Shown: positions 36,158 to 44,761, numbered from the stretch's first letter. The stretch: 53,476 bases of DNA from Phycisphaerales bacterium UBA1845 (GCA_002338715.1 DDIR01000076.1:785-54260), one strand, 5' to 3'. Numbers and translations: made by a program. The notes: generated by a model not told the origin, from the sequence alone.

Positions 36158-36862
36158 CTAGTTTGAAACGGCGACATTGCCGCCCTGCTGCGTGCCCGCC
36201 GATGCGGACTGCGTGAATGTACGCTCGACGATCTTCATGTCGCGAATGAAGGCGTTTGAATCTGGATCGGGCTCACCGCTTTGCCGGAGCAATGACGTTA
36301 CTTCGGCGATGCCCCGCTGGATTGACTCCAGGGCGTCCTGCTGGTTGCCAACCGTGAATCGACGATTGCTTTGGGCGATCCACTTTTGCGCAGTCAGCGT
36401 CGGGACCATATCCTGTCGAGCCGCAGACAACTGCTGTGAGGGGTGGCGGCGACGGGCGAACGCAATGATGGCCAAACAGTGCTGCGCGTCTTCGCCAGCC
36501 GTCCGATATAGAAGCGACGCCGATTCGACATCGCCTTGAGATGCGGCTTCCACAGCGCCCAATGCCGCGGCTTTTCGACGCTGCTGAAACTGCGTGAACT
36601 CACGATCCAGTTCCATCCACTCCTGCGGGGTGATCGGATGACCGTTGGGGACGTCCGAATCCGAATCGAATCTTGACGAGAGATACTGCAACGAGGTATC
36701 CCGCCCTCCCGGACGCACACCGTCTGGACGCCCCACCAGCATCACCTGCACAACCGAAAGCGATTCCTGGTATTGCAACATCGAGCGACCATCGTTGGTG
36801 CGGAACAAGCGGACGCGACATCGGCTGGTCGTTGGTTGGACATTTGTTTGTTCGTGCAGCAT
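36158..36862 (-). CDS. helical protein of unknown function
   Basis: 234 aa, no family recognised. Predicted mostly alpha-helical from residue 90 onward (AALGAVEAASQGDVESASLLY; DALESIQRGIAEVTSLLRQSG). No signal peptide or membrane segment, so probably cytoplasmic. The first 40 residues are of less certain coding status and no ribosome-binding site supports the ATG at 36862; an ATG at 36781 is an alternative. The gene is alone between the small + strand gene and the rplT terminator. Confidence 0.6.
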   Translation of the reverse strand: MLHEQTNVQPTTSRCRVRLFRTNDGRSMLQYQESLSVVQVMLVGRPDGVRPGGRDTSLQYLSSRFDSDSDVPNGHPITPQEWMELDREFTQFQQRRKAAALGAVEAASQGDVESASLLYRTAGEDAQHCLAIIAFARRRHPSQQLSAARQDMVPTLTAQKWIAQSNRRFTVGNQQDALESIQRGIAEVTSLLRQSGEPDPDSNAFIRDMKIVERTFTQSASAGTQQGGNVAVSN

Positions 36863-37157
36863 CGTTTGTTTACCCTCACCGAGGCGCGACCCTTCGCGCC
36901 TGAGACCTTCGTTACAACATCTCTATCGGGCACTTTGAGACGTCTGTTTACGCTGCGCTCACGCAAAAAATGACTTTGGTGTGGGTTGACGAGGTTGTTG
37001 GCGCGTTTGATCCAGCGATCGACTCGCAATTGGCACCGTGTGAAATGCTGATCGCGACGCACAAAAAATCGCAGATTATCGGCGGTTTGCGACTGTTTCT
37101 ATCGGTGATGGAAAGAGTGAACAAACCCGATTTCGAAGGATGAAAAATCCTGGGCGC
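36863..37157. other. intergenic region, 295 nt
   Basis: No gene supported. It separates the helical-protein gene from the rplT terminator; no repeat or promoter pair stands out. Confidence 0.35.
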
Positions 37158-37195
37158 AAAAAAACCGGCCAGCATTCAAAGCATTGCTGACCGGT
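37158..37195 (-). terminator. rho-independent terminator of rpmI-rplT
   Basis: Read on the minus strand, ACCGGTCAGCA and TGCTGGCCGGT form an 11-bp stem (one G-U pair) closed by about 10 nt, followed by seven T. It is 44 nt after the rplT stop and is the clearest intrinsic terminator in the window. Confidence 0.88.
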
Positions 37196-37238
37196 CTGGT
37201 TTTGTGGGGATTGCAGAAAAATCGCTTAACTTTTTGAA

Positions 37239-37607
37239 CTACGCCGCGATCTTTGCGGAATGCTCTCTGGCGATTTCGACCAACTTGTCGAAGGCAGCCG
37301 GATCATCGATGGCCAGTTCGCTCAACATCTTCCGGTTGACGATGACCTTCGCATCGGCGAGTCCGAACATGAATCGGCTGTACGCAATGTCGCGCATCTT
37401 GCAAGCAGCCGAGATGCGTGTGATCCACAGCGAACGGAATTCTCGCTTACGTCGCTTGCGATCGCGATACGCCGAAACACCCGCGCGGGTGACGGCCATC
37501 ACTGCGGTACGGAAAAGCTTGCTGCGCCCTCCGCGATAACCACGGGCTGCACGAAGTACTCTGTGTTTTCTGCGATGGCGGGCAGCGCCGCTTCTTGCTC
37601 TAGGCAT
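37239..37607 (-). CDS. rplT: 50S ribosomal protein L20
   Basis: L20, 122 aa. Signature sequence MPRARSGAARHRRKHRVLR, then AARGYRGGRSKLFRTA, YRDRKRRKREFRSLWITRI and KMLSELAIDDPAAF; length normal. AGGTG 5 nt before the ATG. It follows rpmI by 110 nt in the usual rpmI-rplT order, but infC is not beside it. L20 often represses its own operon in other bacteria; I did not identify such an RNA site here. Confidence 0.97.
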   Translation of the reverse strand: MPRARSGAARHRRKHRVLRAARGYRGGRSKLFRTAVMAVTRAGVSAYRDRKRRKREFRSLWITRISAACKMRDIAYSRFMFGLADAKVIVNRKMLSELAIDDPAAFDKLVEIAREHSAKIAA

Positions 37608-37717
37608 GGTTCACCTATCTCCAACAACCGGACCAACAAAGGCCCAAATCTTCTAAAAACCACCGATCATTCCCGGTCGTTACTCCAATGAGCAACCCGT
37701 TTGAACGGCTATTGATT

Positions 37718-37912
37718 CTACTTGATCAGGTCGATCACCCGCTTGACGTCGCCCTTCGCCAGGTACGCCGGCTTGTGCAACTTGCGCTTGCGATCACCCG
37801 ACTTCGAGCTCATCAGGTGGCCACCAAATGAACGGCGATATCGAACTTTACCCGACGCAGTCACCTTAAGCCGCTTTCGAGCACCCTTATGCGACTTCAT
37901 CTTGTTGCGCAT
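37718..37912 (-). CDS. rpmI: 50S ribosomal protein L35
   Basis: L35, 64 aa: MRNKMKSHKGARKRLKV, GKVRYRRSFGGHLMSSKS, and KLHKPAYLAKGDVKRV are family features. GGAGG 7 nt before the ATG at 37912 fixes the start; the open frame continues 33 codons upstream without coding character. First gene of the rpmI-rplT pair. Confidence 0.95.
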   Translation of the reverse strand: MRNKMKSHKGARKRLKVTASGKVRYRRSFGGHLMSSKSGDRKRKLHKPAYLAKGDVKRVIDLIK

Positions 37913-38212
37913 CGGTACGCCTCCACTGACTGAAAAACCACATTTTCGACCTGAAACACTCGCTTGCTCTGAAACTAACGAGCCGGGCATTCTAACAACT
38001 GAAATACGCACAGCAACCCCAGCTTGCAGGTTGATGCCTAGGAGAATCCGGCTTGGGCCCTTGTGAAAAGATGCCTCCCCGGACCGAATCGAGCCCCCAA
38101 ATCGACTTCCGCAGGTTCAATACCCGGAAATCCAGACCCTTCCGGGGATCACAGGCCAACAGGGAATCCTGCGCCAACAGGGAATCGCGGCGTATCTGGA
38201 GGCTCGGGCGAG
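37913..38212. other. intergenic region upstream of rpmI, 300 nt
   Basis: Holds the rpmI leader/promoter and, at 38115-38186, an 18-bp-period tandem repeat. No gene supported: an open frame across the repeat gives a repeating DSLLA peptide but has no ribosome-binding site. Confidence 0.4.
38115..38186. repeat. 18-bp tandem repeat, four units
   Basis: Units at 38169-38186, 38151-38168, 38133-38150 and 38115-38132. The first two share GCCAACAGGGAATC exactly; the last two keep the ends (…GGGGATC, …GGAAATC) but are degenerate. It lies about 200-270 nt upstream of rpmI and just after the stop of the membrane protein gene at 38213. Confidence 0.75.
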
Positions 38213-38752
38213 TCAGCCCTGGTCGGTAGAACCGGCAAGCAATTGCTGGCGGCGCTGCTGGGCGGCTTTGACTTCCGGCACGCTCAGCCAGGCAGCCGTC
38301 ACTTTGCCGGCATCGAACATCACACAGGCACAACCGTCCCGCCCGGGCATGATCAACCCTTTTCGCGGTCCGGAAACCACGAGGAACGGCTGTTCTTCCA
38401 ACTCGAGTCGGCTGACCTCCTCCGGGCTGGGGTAGGGCACAAACGGAGTCCCGTTTTCAATTTCATGGCCATCCGGGAACTTTTGTGGCAGGAACTTCCG
38501 TTCATCGAGGATCTTCTGCAAGTCGGCTGCTACACCTTTCGCCCATCGCATCCCCTCGTCCTTGGTACGCGTGTCGCGCTGTTGCACAACGACCAAGCAA
38601 TAAACGATGGCCGACACAATCAGAAAGAGCACCGTCTTTCGGAAACTCCGACTGAGTTCGCGACGCCGGGACAATTGATTGGGCAAGTCAGTCAGCGCAG
38701 AAGATGGGTCATCGGGCGTTGGTCCCTCGCGATGATCTAGACTTGCTGACAT
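38213..38752 (-). CDS. single-pass membrane protein of unknown function
   Basis: 179 aa. A polar N-terminus of about 40 residues precedes one membrane segment (TVLFLIVSAIVYCLVVV); the outer domain of about 115 residues has FVPYPSPEEVSRLELEEQPFLVVSG and GRDGCACVMFDAGKV, probably a small alpha/beta fold. No named family recognised. The ATG at 38752 is preferred over a TTG three codons earlier. A four-unit 16-bp repeat lies 64-127 nt upstream. Confidence 0.65.
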   Translation of the reverse strand: MSASLDHREGPTPDDPSSALTDLPNQLSRRRELSRSFRKTVLFLIVSAIVYCLVVVQQRDTRTKDEGMRWAKGVAADLQKILDERKFLPQKFPDGHEIENGTPFVPYPSPEEVSRLELEEQPFLVVSGPRKGLIMPGRDGCACVMFDAGKVTAAWLSVPEVKAAQQRRQQLLAGSTDQG

Positions 38753-39068
38753 GAAGCCCAATACCCCGGAACGAATACGACCTTCAGCGCAAGAACGCTG
38801 CGGTCATGCACCCACTTTGACCGTCCGCAACTTTAACCGCCTGTAATTTTGATCGACTGCAATTTTGATCGACTGCGGTTGGACTCATCCGCAACAGGGA
38901 TGATCCGATCACAAAGCAGACAAACGGTCATGCGTGTTGTGCCAGAAACGCCACTGCCCCCGACCAAAAAACGGGCGTTTCCGCATCCTGATAAGTAATA
39001 ACAAGCTTGGGTGCAATCCACCAACCGACCAGATTCCCAATCAGTGATTGGGTATCAATCACGCACCG
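38753..39068. other. intergenic region with 16-bp repeat, 316 nt
   Basis: No gene supported. It contains the tandem repeat at 38816-38879 and should carry the promoter of the membrane protein gene at 38213-38752. Confidence 0.4.
38816..38879. repeat. 16-bp tandem repeat, four contiguous units
   Basis: Four adjoining 16-nt units without spacers: TTTGACCGTCCGCAAC, TTTAACCGCCTGTAAT, TTTGATCGACTGCAAT and TTTGATCGACTGCGGT. The last two differ at two positions only, the first two are older. Sixteen is not a multiple of three, so it is not coding. Confidence 0.85.
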
Positions 39069-39560
39069 CTAGAGATCATCGTCATCAAACGGATCGATTG
39101 CGGTCTGATCAGCACTGGACGCCAACGCTTCCAGAGCGCTGATCGGATCAAGTTCGTCCTCGATCGCAGCCTCGCCGGGCAGCGGATCCAAATCCGCTTG
39201 GGCCGATCCGCCCGCGGAGTCGTGTCTCTTGAGCTTGGTCTTGACGGGTCTGAGTTCAGTGGGCTCGCCATCGATTTGAAGCGTGAAGACAACAGGACCG
39301 ATCACGACATGATCACCGGCGCTTAGCGACGACTGCTTGACCCGCTTGTTGTTGACGTAGGTTCCGTTTGAACTGCCCAGGTCCTTTACGAAAACCTCTT
39401 CGTCTTTGATCTTGAATTCTGCATGACGGCGGGATACTTCCGTCACCGGGATGCGAATGTCGCAATCGTTCTTGCGCCCGACGCACGTGGTTTCCGGGTT
39501 CAATGGGAAGTCGCGCCGTTCGCCGTTGGAACGAAACATGACCAGTTTGGCGTCGATCAT
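39069..39560 (-). CDS. FHA-domain protein
   Basis: 163 aa. Residues about 25-95 form a forkhead-associated domain that binds phosphothreonine peptides: CVGRKNDCDIRIP (G-R), VSRRHAEF (S-R-R-H) and DLGSSNGTYVNNKRV (S-S-N-G-T-x-V-N) are all present. A charged linker and an acidic tail (DPFDDDDL) follow. It probably serves Ser/Thr kinase signalling, although no kinase is in the window. It is divergent from the HemW-like gene. Confidence 0.92.
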   Translation of the reverse strand: MIDAKLVMFRSNGERRDFPLNPETTCVGRKNDCDIRIPVTEVSRRHAEFKIKDEEVFVKDLGSSNGTYVNNKRVKQSSLSAGDHVVIGPVVFTLQIDGEPTELRPVKTKLKRHDSAGGSAQADLDPLPGEAAIEDELDPISALEALASSADQTAIDPFDDDDL

Positions 39561-39851
39561 GTGGGGTCCTCGATATTGTCCTGTTATCAGAGACGACCTA
39601 CTGTTGGTTGCTCTGGGCGGTTACAAAGACCGGGCCGCCGCGACAAGTGGGCTCCAGCACGCCCAAACAAATGACGCACTTCGTTGCGCCACTGACCCGC
39701 GAAACCAGACCGTTGAAACATCGGCTTCGGAAACCTAGCCCTCGACCCTGCAAATCGACTATAACCCATTGCAGGGCAAGGTGCAATCGACTTCACAAGC
39801 CGCCGAATTTCGACGCCTCGGCCGCACGGACAACCGGTGATTCACAAGCTG

Positions 39852-41066
39852 ATGAACAGAGCGATTTCAGAACAGAGTCTGGGCCTGTATCTGCATTGGC
39901 CTTTCTGCGAATCCAAGTGTGGATACTGCGACTTCTATTCAGTACCGCTGAAAGGTCGCGATGTGGCTCCACTACTAAGCGCCTTCGCCAAAGACCTTCG
40001 ACTTAGGGTGGCTGAGTGCAACGCCCCCATCGACACGATTTTCTGGGGCGGTGGAACGCCGACAACGCTCGAACACGAAAATCTCGCCGTCGCCTTGGGC
40101 TGTATCCGCGATGCCGTCGAGGATCACCCCGTTTGCGAATTTACGATCGAAGCCAACCCAGCCACCGTCGACGATGCGAAAGCCCGCGTGCTCGTCGAAC
40201 ACAGCGTCACGCGTCTGTCACTTGGCGCTCAATCGTTTCATCAAAACGAACTCGACGCACTGGAGCGCCTGCACATTCCCAGCGATGTCCCTGAAGCCAT
40301 TCGCATCATCCGCAGCGCCGGCATCACCAACTACAACATCGATCTGATCTTCGGCGTCGGCGGCCAAACGTTGGATAGCTGGAAAGAATCGCTCGCCCGC
40401 GCTGTCGATCTCGATCCGCCCCACCTGGCCTGCTACGGACTCACCTACGAACATGGCACGTCGTTGACCAAGCAACTCAAGCTCGGAACCATTCAGGCCT
40501 GCGACGAACAACTCGAAGCCGACATGTTCCTCGCTTGCAAAGACTTTCTCGAAAGCTGCGGTTACGAACATTACGAATTGTCCAACTACGCCAAGCCCGG
40601 ACACCAGTGCCTGCACAATCTGATTTACTGGAGAAACGGTTCATACCAAGCCGTCGGTCCCTCTGCCGCGGGATGCCTTCGCGATGTTCGCTTCAAGAAT
40701 GTCTGCGACGTCAACGAATACATTCGATCGATCAATGAACACGGTCACGCGATCGCCGAACGCGAGACAATCTCCAACACCGAACGCGCCCTCGAATGCC
40801 TGATGATGCGCATGCGACTGGTTGACGGGCTGGACCTGGTTGCGTTTCAAACTTGCACGGGCATCAATCTGGCGGAGAATTGTCGCGAAGCCGTCGTGCG
40901 CCTGACCCAAGCCGGGCTGATCGAATGCGACCATGCCAAACTGTGCATGACGCGGCGCGGATTGCTGATGGCCGACACCGTTATTCGCGAACTGGCGTCG
41001 GAATTGGACCCGCCGTCGGGCATGTCGCTCAACGTGATTACCAGCCGCCCCAGTGTCGATTCATGA
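39852..41066 (+). CDS. hemW: HemW-like radical SAM protein (HemN family)
   Basis: Radical SAM protein related to oxygen-independent coproporphyrinogen III oxidase (404 aa). The C-E-S-K-C-G-Y-C-D-F cluster (C-x3-C-x2-C) is at the N-terminus after LYLHWPF; WGGGTPTTL, SLGAQSF and the C-terminal HemN domain (NLIYWRNGSYQAVGPSA) follow. The sequence lacks the long N-terminal extension of true HemN and fits HemW, a heme-transfer protein; separating the two by sequence alone is imperfect. The ATG at 39852 is used; a GTG at 39837 adds five residues. Neither has a strong ribosome-binding site. Confidence 0.88.
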   Translation: MNRAISEQSLGLYLHWPFCESKCGYCDFYSVPLKGRDVAPLLSAFAKDLRLRVAECNAPIDTIFWGGGTPTTLEHENLAVALGCIRDAVEDHPVCEFTIEANPATVDDAKARVLVEHSVTRLSLGAQSFHQNELDALERLHIPSDVPEAIRIIRSAGITNYNIDLIFGVGGQTLDSWKESLARAVDLDPPHLACYGLTYEHGTSLTKQLKLGTIQACDEQLEADMFLACKDFLESCGYEHYELSNYAKPGHQCLHNLIYWRNGSYQAVGPSAAGCLRDVRFKNVCDVNEYIRSINEHGHAIAERETISNTERALECLMMRMRLVDGLDLVAFQTCTGINLAENCREAVVRLTQAGLIECDHAKLCMTRRGLLMADTVIRELASELDPPSGMSLNVITSRPSVDS

Positions 41067-41130
41067 ACCTTGACCCTATTTGCGACGTAATTGTCATTGG
41101 AAGATGTGCAATCTAAAATGTCGACTTTAC

Positions 41131-41156
41131 GGGGTGATCGCCGTTTGGATCACCCC
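41131..41156. promoter_or_regulatory. perfect 9-bp stem-loop between hemW and nadA
   Basis: GGGGTGATC and GATCACCCC pair perfectly around an 8-nt loop, 65 nt after the hemW stop. No T-run follows, so it is not a classic intrinsic terminator; it may stabilise the hemW transcript end. Confidence 0.5.
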
Positions 41157-41182
41157 GGCAACCCAAAGACTTACTCGGATTG

Positions 41183-41210
41183 ATTCGTTGATCACGTATC
41201 ATTCGTTGAT
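41183..41210. repeat. 18-bp-period direct repeat upstream of nadA
   Basis: ATTCGTTGAT occurs at 41183-41192 and 41201-41210 (period 18), 44-71 nt before the nadA start. Short enough to be chance, but it matches the period of other upstream repeats here. Confidence 0.45.
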
Positions 41211-41253
41211 ACGGCGGCTTCAGTCGATTGCGAAACGGAGTTAAACGATCGTC

Positions 41254-42378
41254 ATGCTATTTCAGCCGCCCATCGCCCCGAGTTATTCCAAGCTGTCGCC
41301 CGAAGAAATCGCGGCGCAAATCCGCGAGCACAAGCGCAACTTCGGCGACCGACTCGTCATCCTCGGGCACCACTATCAGCAAGACGACGTCCTCGAATTC
41401 GCCGACTTCACCGGCGACAGCCTCAAGCTCTCGCAGATCGCAGCCCAGCAAAATGCGGCTGAATTCGTGGTGTTTTGCGGCGTGCACTTTATGGCCGAGT
41501 CGGCTGACATCCTCACCGACGACTCGGTGAAAGTGATTCTGCCCGACCTGTCGGCTGGCTGCTCCATGGCAGACATGGCCGCCCTCGACCAACTCGAAGA
41601 CGCTTGGGCGTTTCTCGCCGAATCAACCGACGCGAAAATCATCCCCATCACCTACGTCAACTCGGCGGCTAGCATCAAAGCGTTTTGCGGGATGCACGAC
41701 GGCGCATGTTGCACGAGCAGCAATGCGGCGATGGTGCTCGAATGGGCGTTCAAACACGGCGAGAAGGTTATCTTCCTGCCCGATCAACACCTCGGGCGCA
41801 ACACGGCTTACGCGATGGGCATCCCGCTCGACGACATGGTGGTCTACGATCCGAAAGAACCCGACGGCGGGTTGTCGGCGAAACAGGCCAGCGCCGCGAA
41901 GGTGATTTTGTGGAAGGGACATTGCAGCGTGCACCAATTGTTCAATGCCGCGCAGTGCGATGCCATCCGCGCCAACGAACCCGATCGCAAAATCCTCGTC
42001 CACCCCGAGTGCAGTTGGGAGGTCGTCCAGAAAGCCGACCTGGCTGGCAGCACCGAGTTCATCATCAACACGATCGAGCAAGCGCCGAAAGGCAGCAAGT
42101 GGGCGATCGGCACCGAAGTGCATCTCGTCAACCGCCTGACCAACACGCACACCGACAAGGATGTGCGTTCGCTCGCGACGATCCAATGTTTGTGCACGAC
42201 GATGTATCGCATCAGCCCGACGCAACTTCTGTGGAGCCTCGACGAACTGGCAGACGGCAGGGTCTCCAATCAGATCCGCGTGCACGCCGAGGTCAAGCGC
42301 TGGGCCAACGTCGCGCTCGAACGAATGCTCACCAACGTGTCATCCACCCCCAAGGCCATCTCGGGCCATGTCGATTGA
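41254..42378 (+). CDS. nadA: quinolinate synthase NadA
   Basis: Condenses iminoaspartate with dihydroxyacetone phosphate to quinolinate in NAD synthesis; needs one [4Fe-4S] cluster. 374 aa, as in the longer NadA type. Typical blocks: VILGHHYQQDDVLEFADFTGDS, VVFCGVHFMAE, DLSAGCSMAD, ITYVNSAASIKA, CCTSSNA, HPECSWEV and GTEVHLVNRL; the cluster Cys are in VVFCG, CCTSSN and HPEC. GGAG lies 14 nt upstream, rather far. nadB and nadC are not in the window. Confidence 0.97.
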   Translation: MLFQPPIAPSYSKLSPEEIAAQIREHKRNFGDRLVILGHHYQQDDVLEFADFTGDSLKLSQIAAQQNAAEFVVFCGVHFMAESADILTDDSVKVILPDLSAGCSMADMAALDQLEDAWAFLAESTDAKIIPITYVNSAASIKAFCGMHDGACCTSSNAAMVLEWAFKHGEKVIFLPDQHLGRNTAYAMGIPLDDMVVYDPKEPDGGLSAKQASAAKVILWKGHCSVHQLFNAAQCDAIRANEPDRKILVHPECSWEVVQKADLAGSTEFIINTIEQAPKGSKWAIGTEVHLVNRLTNTHTDKDVRSLATIQCLCTTMYRISPTQLLWSLDELADGRVSNQIRVHAEVKRWANVALERMLTNVSSTPKAISGHVD

Positions 42379-42465
42379 GTTGCGTAGATTAAGAACGCGC
42401 ACGCCACCCATCATCGCCCCACACCGGGTGCGAGGGAAAACGCTCGCGACATTTCCATTGATGGC

Positions 42466-42471
42466 TATAAT
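42466..42471 (+). promoter_or_regulatory. consensus -10 box six bases before the hpt start
   Basis: A perfect TATAAT ends 6 nt before the hpt ATG, which would put transcription start at or next to the start codon and make a leaderless mRNA. No ribosome-binding site fits between them. No good -35 box is visible; TGGC precedes the box. Confidence 0.5.
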
Positions 42472-42477
42472 GCCGCG

Positions 42478-43017
42478 ATGGAAACCGACATTGATCGAAT
42501 TCTGATTACCGACCGCGAACTGGCTCAGCGCGTCAAGGAACTGGCTTCCCAGATTGCTGCGTGCTATCCCGACGAGGACACGGGGCTTATTCTCGTGCCC
42601 ATTTTGTCGGGTTCGATCATTTTCCTGGCGGATCTGATTCGCCACATGCCGATAAAAATGAAGCTGGGGATGATGACCGTGTCCAGCTATTCCGGGGCGA
42701 CCACCGAATCGCAAGGTCCAAAGCTGGAGATGGACCTCGAAGAAGACATCCACGATCAGCACGTGCTGGTGGTCGATGACATTCTTGATACGGGCAAGAC
42801 GCTTCGCTTTGTTCGAAGCAATTTAAGCAAGCGAAACCCAAGATCGATTCGGACGGCTGTCCTGCTGCGTAAACCGGAAAAAGCGCCGCCCGACGTGACC
42901 GCCGACTTCGTCGGATTTGAAATTGCGGATGAATTTGTCGTAGGGTATGGCCTCGACTATGACGACCACTATCGAAATTTCCCGCACATTGCCGTCCTCA
43001 AACCGGATTGCTATTGA
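42478..43017 (+). CDS. hpt: hypoxanthine phosphoribosyltransferase
   Basis: Purine salvage enzyme converting hypoxanthine/guanine and PRPP to IMP/GMP (179 aa). The PRPP-binding loop is VLVVDDILDTGKTL; other family blocks are LVPILSGSIIFLADLIRHM and DFVGFEIADEFVVGYGLDYDDHYRNFPHIAVL (split here: FVGFEI, VVGYGLDYD, RNFPHI). It ends 71 nt inside the next gene, in another frame. The likely promoter leaves no leader. Confidence 0.95.
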   Translation: METDIDRILITDRELAQRVKELASQIAACYPDEDTGLILVPILSGSIIFLADLIRHMPIKMKLGMMTVSSYSGATTESQGPKLEMDLEEDIHDQHVLVVDDILDTGKTLRFVRSNLSKRNPRSIRTAVLLRKPEKAPPDVTADFVGFEIADEFVVGYGLDYDDHYRNFPHIAVLKPDCY

Positions 43018-43609
43018 GCAAGCGCCGACCCGGGTCGTCGCCGATGCGCGTCGATTCAGTGCAGCGGCTGTCAAGACGCCGGCAGTCTCTTCCGACGAAC
43101 CGCTCTCGATCGCCGAGCAGATTATCGACGGCGGTGAAACGGTTTTGCTGGCGATCAAACCTTCGCTCTGGTTCGTCCTGTTTGATTCGGCGCGATGGAT
43201 TTTCCTGGGCGGCACGCTGCTTTTGATTTCGATCTTTTCCTCGTTTCAGGTTGCCGGTATCTCGCGGCAGACGATCGGGCAGATCGGCGCGGCGATCATC
43301 ATCATTCGAACGGGCATGGCCTTCTTGCGGTGGGTGTCACGGTTTTACATCTTGACCAATCGCCGGGTCATGCGCGTGCGGGGCGTGTTCAAAGTCGACA
43401 TCCTCTCATGTCCGCTGCTATCGATCCGACGTACCGAGATCACCATCGGCCCGCATGAAAGAATGACACGGCTTGGCACTATCCTCTTCGCTTCCGACGA
43501 AGTGCCCTGCGACGACTTCCACTGGTTCCAGATCAACAAAGTCGAGGAAGTCCACGAACGCATCCGCCGGGCCATCAACCGCGCTTCCGACGAACAGCCA
43601 CATATCTGA
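42947..43609 (+). CDS. membrane protein with bacterial PH domain
   Basis: 220 aa with two close membrane segments (about residues 78-100 and 106-125) and a bPH2 (DUF304-like) domain in the last 90 residues: FYILTNRRVMRVRGVFKVD is the group hallmark, and the domain runs to WFQINKVEEVHERIRRAIN. The ATG at 42947 lies inside hpt (71-nt overlap, other frame); an ATG at 42959 is close. Residues 1-45 are coded mostly in the overlap and in poorly conserved sequence. Function unknown; probably membrane-associated. Confidence 0.75.
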   Translation: MASTMTTTIEISRTLPSSNRIAIEQAPTRVVADARRFSAAAVKTPAVSSDEPLSIAEQIIDGGETVLLAIKPSLWFVLFDSARWIFLGGTLLLISIFSSFQVAGISRQTIGQIGAAIIIIRTGMAFLRWVSRFYILTNRRVMRVRGVFKVDILSCPLLSIRRTEITIGPHERMTRLGTILFASDEVPCDDFHWFQINKVEEVHERIRRAINRASDEQPHI

Positions 43610-43623
43610 GATATATGCGTCGC

Positions 43624-43687
43624 GTAGGGTGGGCCGTGCCCACCAGTCGTTTCGTGCGCGAAAAGCGGTGGGCACGGCCCACCCTAC
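43624..43687. repeat. palindromic intergenic repeat, copy 2 (REP-like, intact)
   Basis: Perfect 21-bp inverted repeat: left arm 43624-43644, right arm 43667-43687, separated by 22 nt that contain their own small stem (TTTCG / CGAAA). The left arm is identical to that of copy 1 at 13843. It lies between two genes on the same strand, 15 nt after the stop of the PH-domain gene and about 93 nt before trpS. Confidence 0.85.
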
Positions 43688-43780
43688 AAGAAGCGTCCCC
43701 ATCCACCGCACATTCATCCGGCATATTGCAAATAACCGCTTGCTTGGTAGGTTACCGACTTCATTTTTCGGGAGGCGAAC

Positions 43781-44761
43781 ATGCGCGTATTATCCGGCGT
43801 CCAATCCAGCGGTAAGCTCCATCTGGGCAATTATCTCGGGGCACTCAAACAGCACCTCGAGTTGCAGGAAGACAACGAGTGCTTCTACTTCATCGCCAAT
43901 TACCACGCGATGACCACCGTGCACGATGCCGATCTCGCCCGCCAACTCGCCCGCGACGTCGCGCTCGACTACCTCGCGCTCGGCCTCGATCCAACGAAAG
44001 CGGCTCTCTACCGCCAGACCGACCTGCCCGAAGTCTGCGAGCTGCAATGGATATTGAGCTGCGTCACTGGCAAGGGTCTGCTCGAGCGGGCCGTCAGCTA
44101 CAAGGACAAACTCGCCAAGGGTCTGCAATCGTCGATGGGATTGTTTTGCTATCCGGTGTTGCAAGCCGCAGACATTTTGATCGTCGAGTCGGACATTGTG
44201 CCGGTCGGTAAGGATCAGGTGCAGCACATCGAGATGACTGCGGACATGGCCGGTTACTTCAACGGCGCATTCGGCAATGGCGAAGAGATTCTTAAAGCCC
44301 CCGAAGCTCGCCTCAACAAGGCGTTCACCGTACCCGGTATCGACGGCCAAAAGATGTCCAAAAGCTATGGCAACGGCATCGAACTGTTCGACACGCCAAA
44401 GAACAGCAAGAAGCGCATCATGAGCATCCTCACCGACAGCACGCCGGTCGAAGACCCCAAGGACCCGACGAAATGCAACGTCTTCGCGATCCTCAGCCTT
44501 ATGGTGGATGACAAAGAACTCGCCGAATGGGAGAATCGCTATCGCGCCGGTGGCATGGGATATGGCGACGTCAAGAAGAGACTGGCTGAACGCTTCGAAG
44601 AAACCTTCGGCCCCGCTCGCGAAAGACGAGCCGAACTCGAAAAGGACGAAGCCTACGTCGAAGGCGTCCTCGTCGAAGGCGCTAAGAAAGCAAGAGCCAT
44701 CGCCGAACCACTGATGGCCAAGATCCGCGAGGCCTGCGGCTTGCAAACTGCGAAAAAATAG
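43781..44761 (+). CDS. trpS: tryptophanyl-tRNA synthetase
   Basis: Class Ic aminoacyl-tRNA synthetase, 326 aa, bacterial length. The HIGH-like motif is SGKLHLGNYLGAL, the KMSKS motif is GQKMSKSYGN; the Trp-binding region DIVPVGKDQVQHIEM is present. GGGAGG 6 nt before the ATG is a strong ribosome-binding site. The leader contains the palindromic repeat copy 2 unless transcription starts after it. Confidence 0.97.
   Translation: MRVLSGVQSSGKLHLGNYLGALKQHLELQEDNECFYFIANYHAMTTVHDADLARQLARDVALDYLALGLDPTKAALYRQTDLPEVCELQWILSCVTGKGLLERAVSYKDKLAKGLQSSMGLFCYPVLQAADILIVESDIVPVGKDQVQHIEMTADMAGYFNGAFGNGEEILKAPEARLNKAFTVPGIDGQKMSKSYGNGIELFDTPKNSKKRIMSILTDSTPVEDPKDPTKCNVFAILSLMVDDKELAEWENRYRAGGMGYGDVKKRLAERFEETFGPARERRAELEKDEAYVEGVLVEGAKKARAIAEPLMAKIREACGLQTAKK

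Noticed and set aside
37992..38333. Open frame giving a repeated DSLLA peptide over the 18-bp repeat
   Set aside because: No ribosome-binding site, Cys/Arg-rich; the peptide repeat follows from the 18-bp period.
38816..38879. Tandem repeat as a CRISPR array
   Set aside because: Units adjoin without spacers and are only 16 nt; no cas genes.
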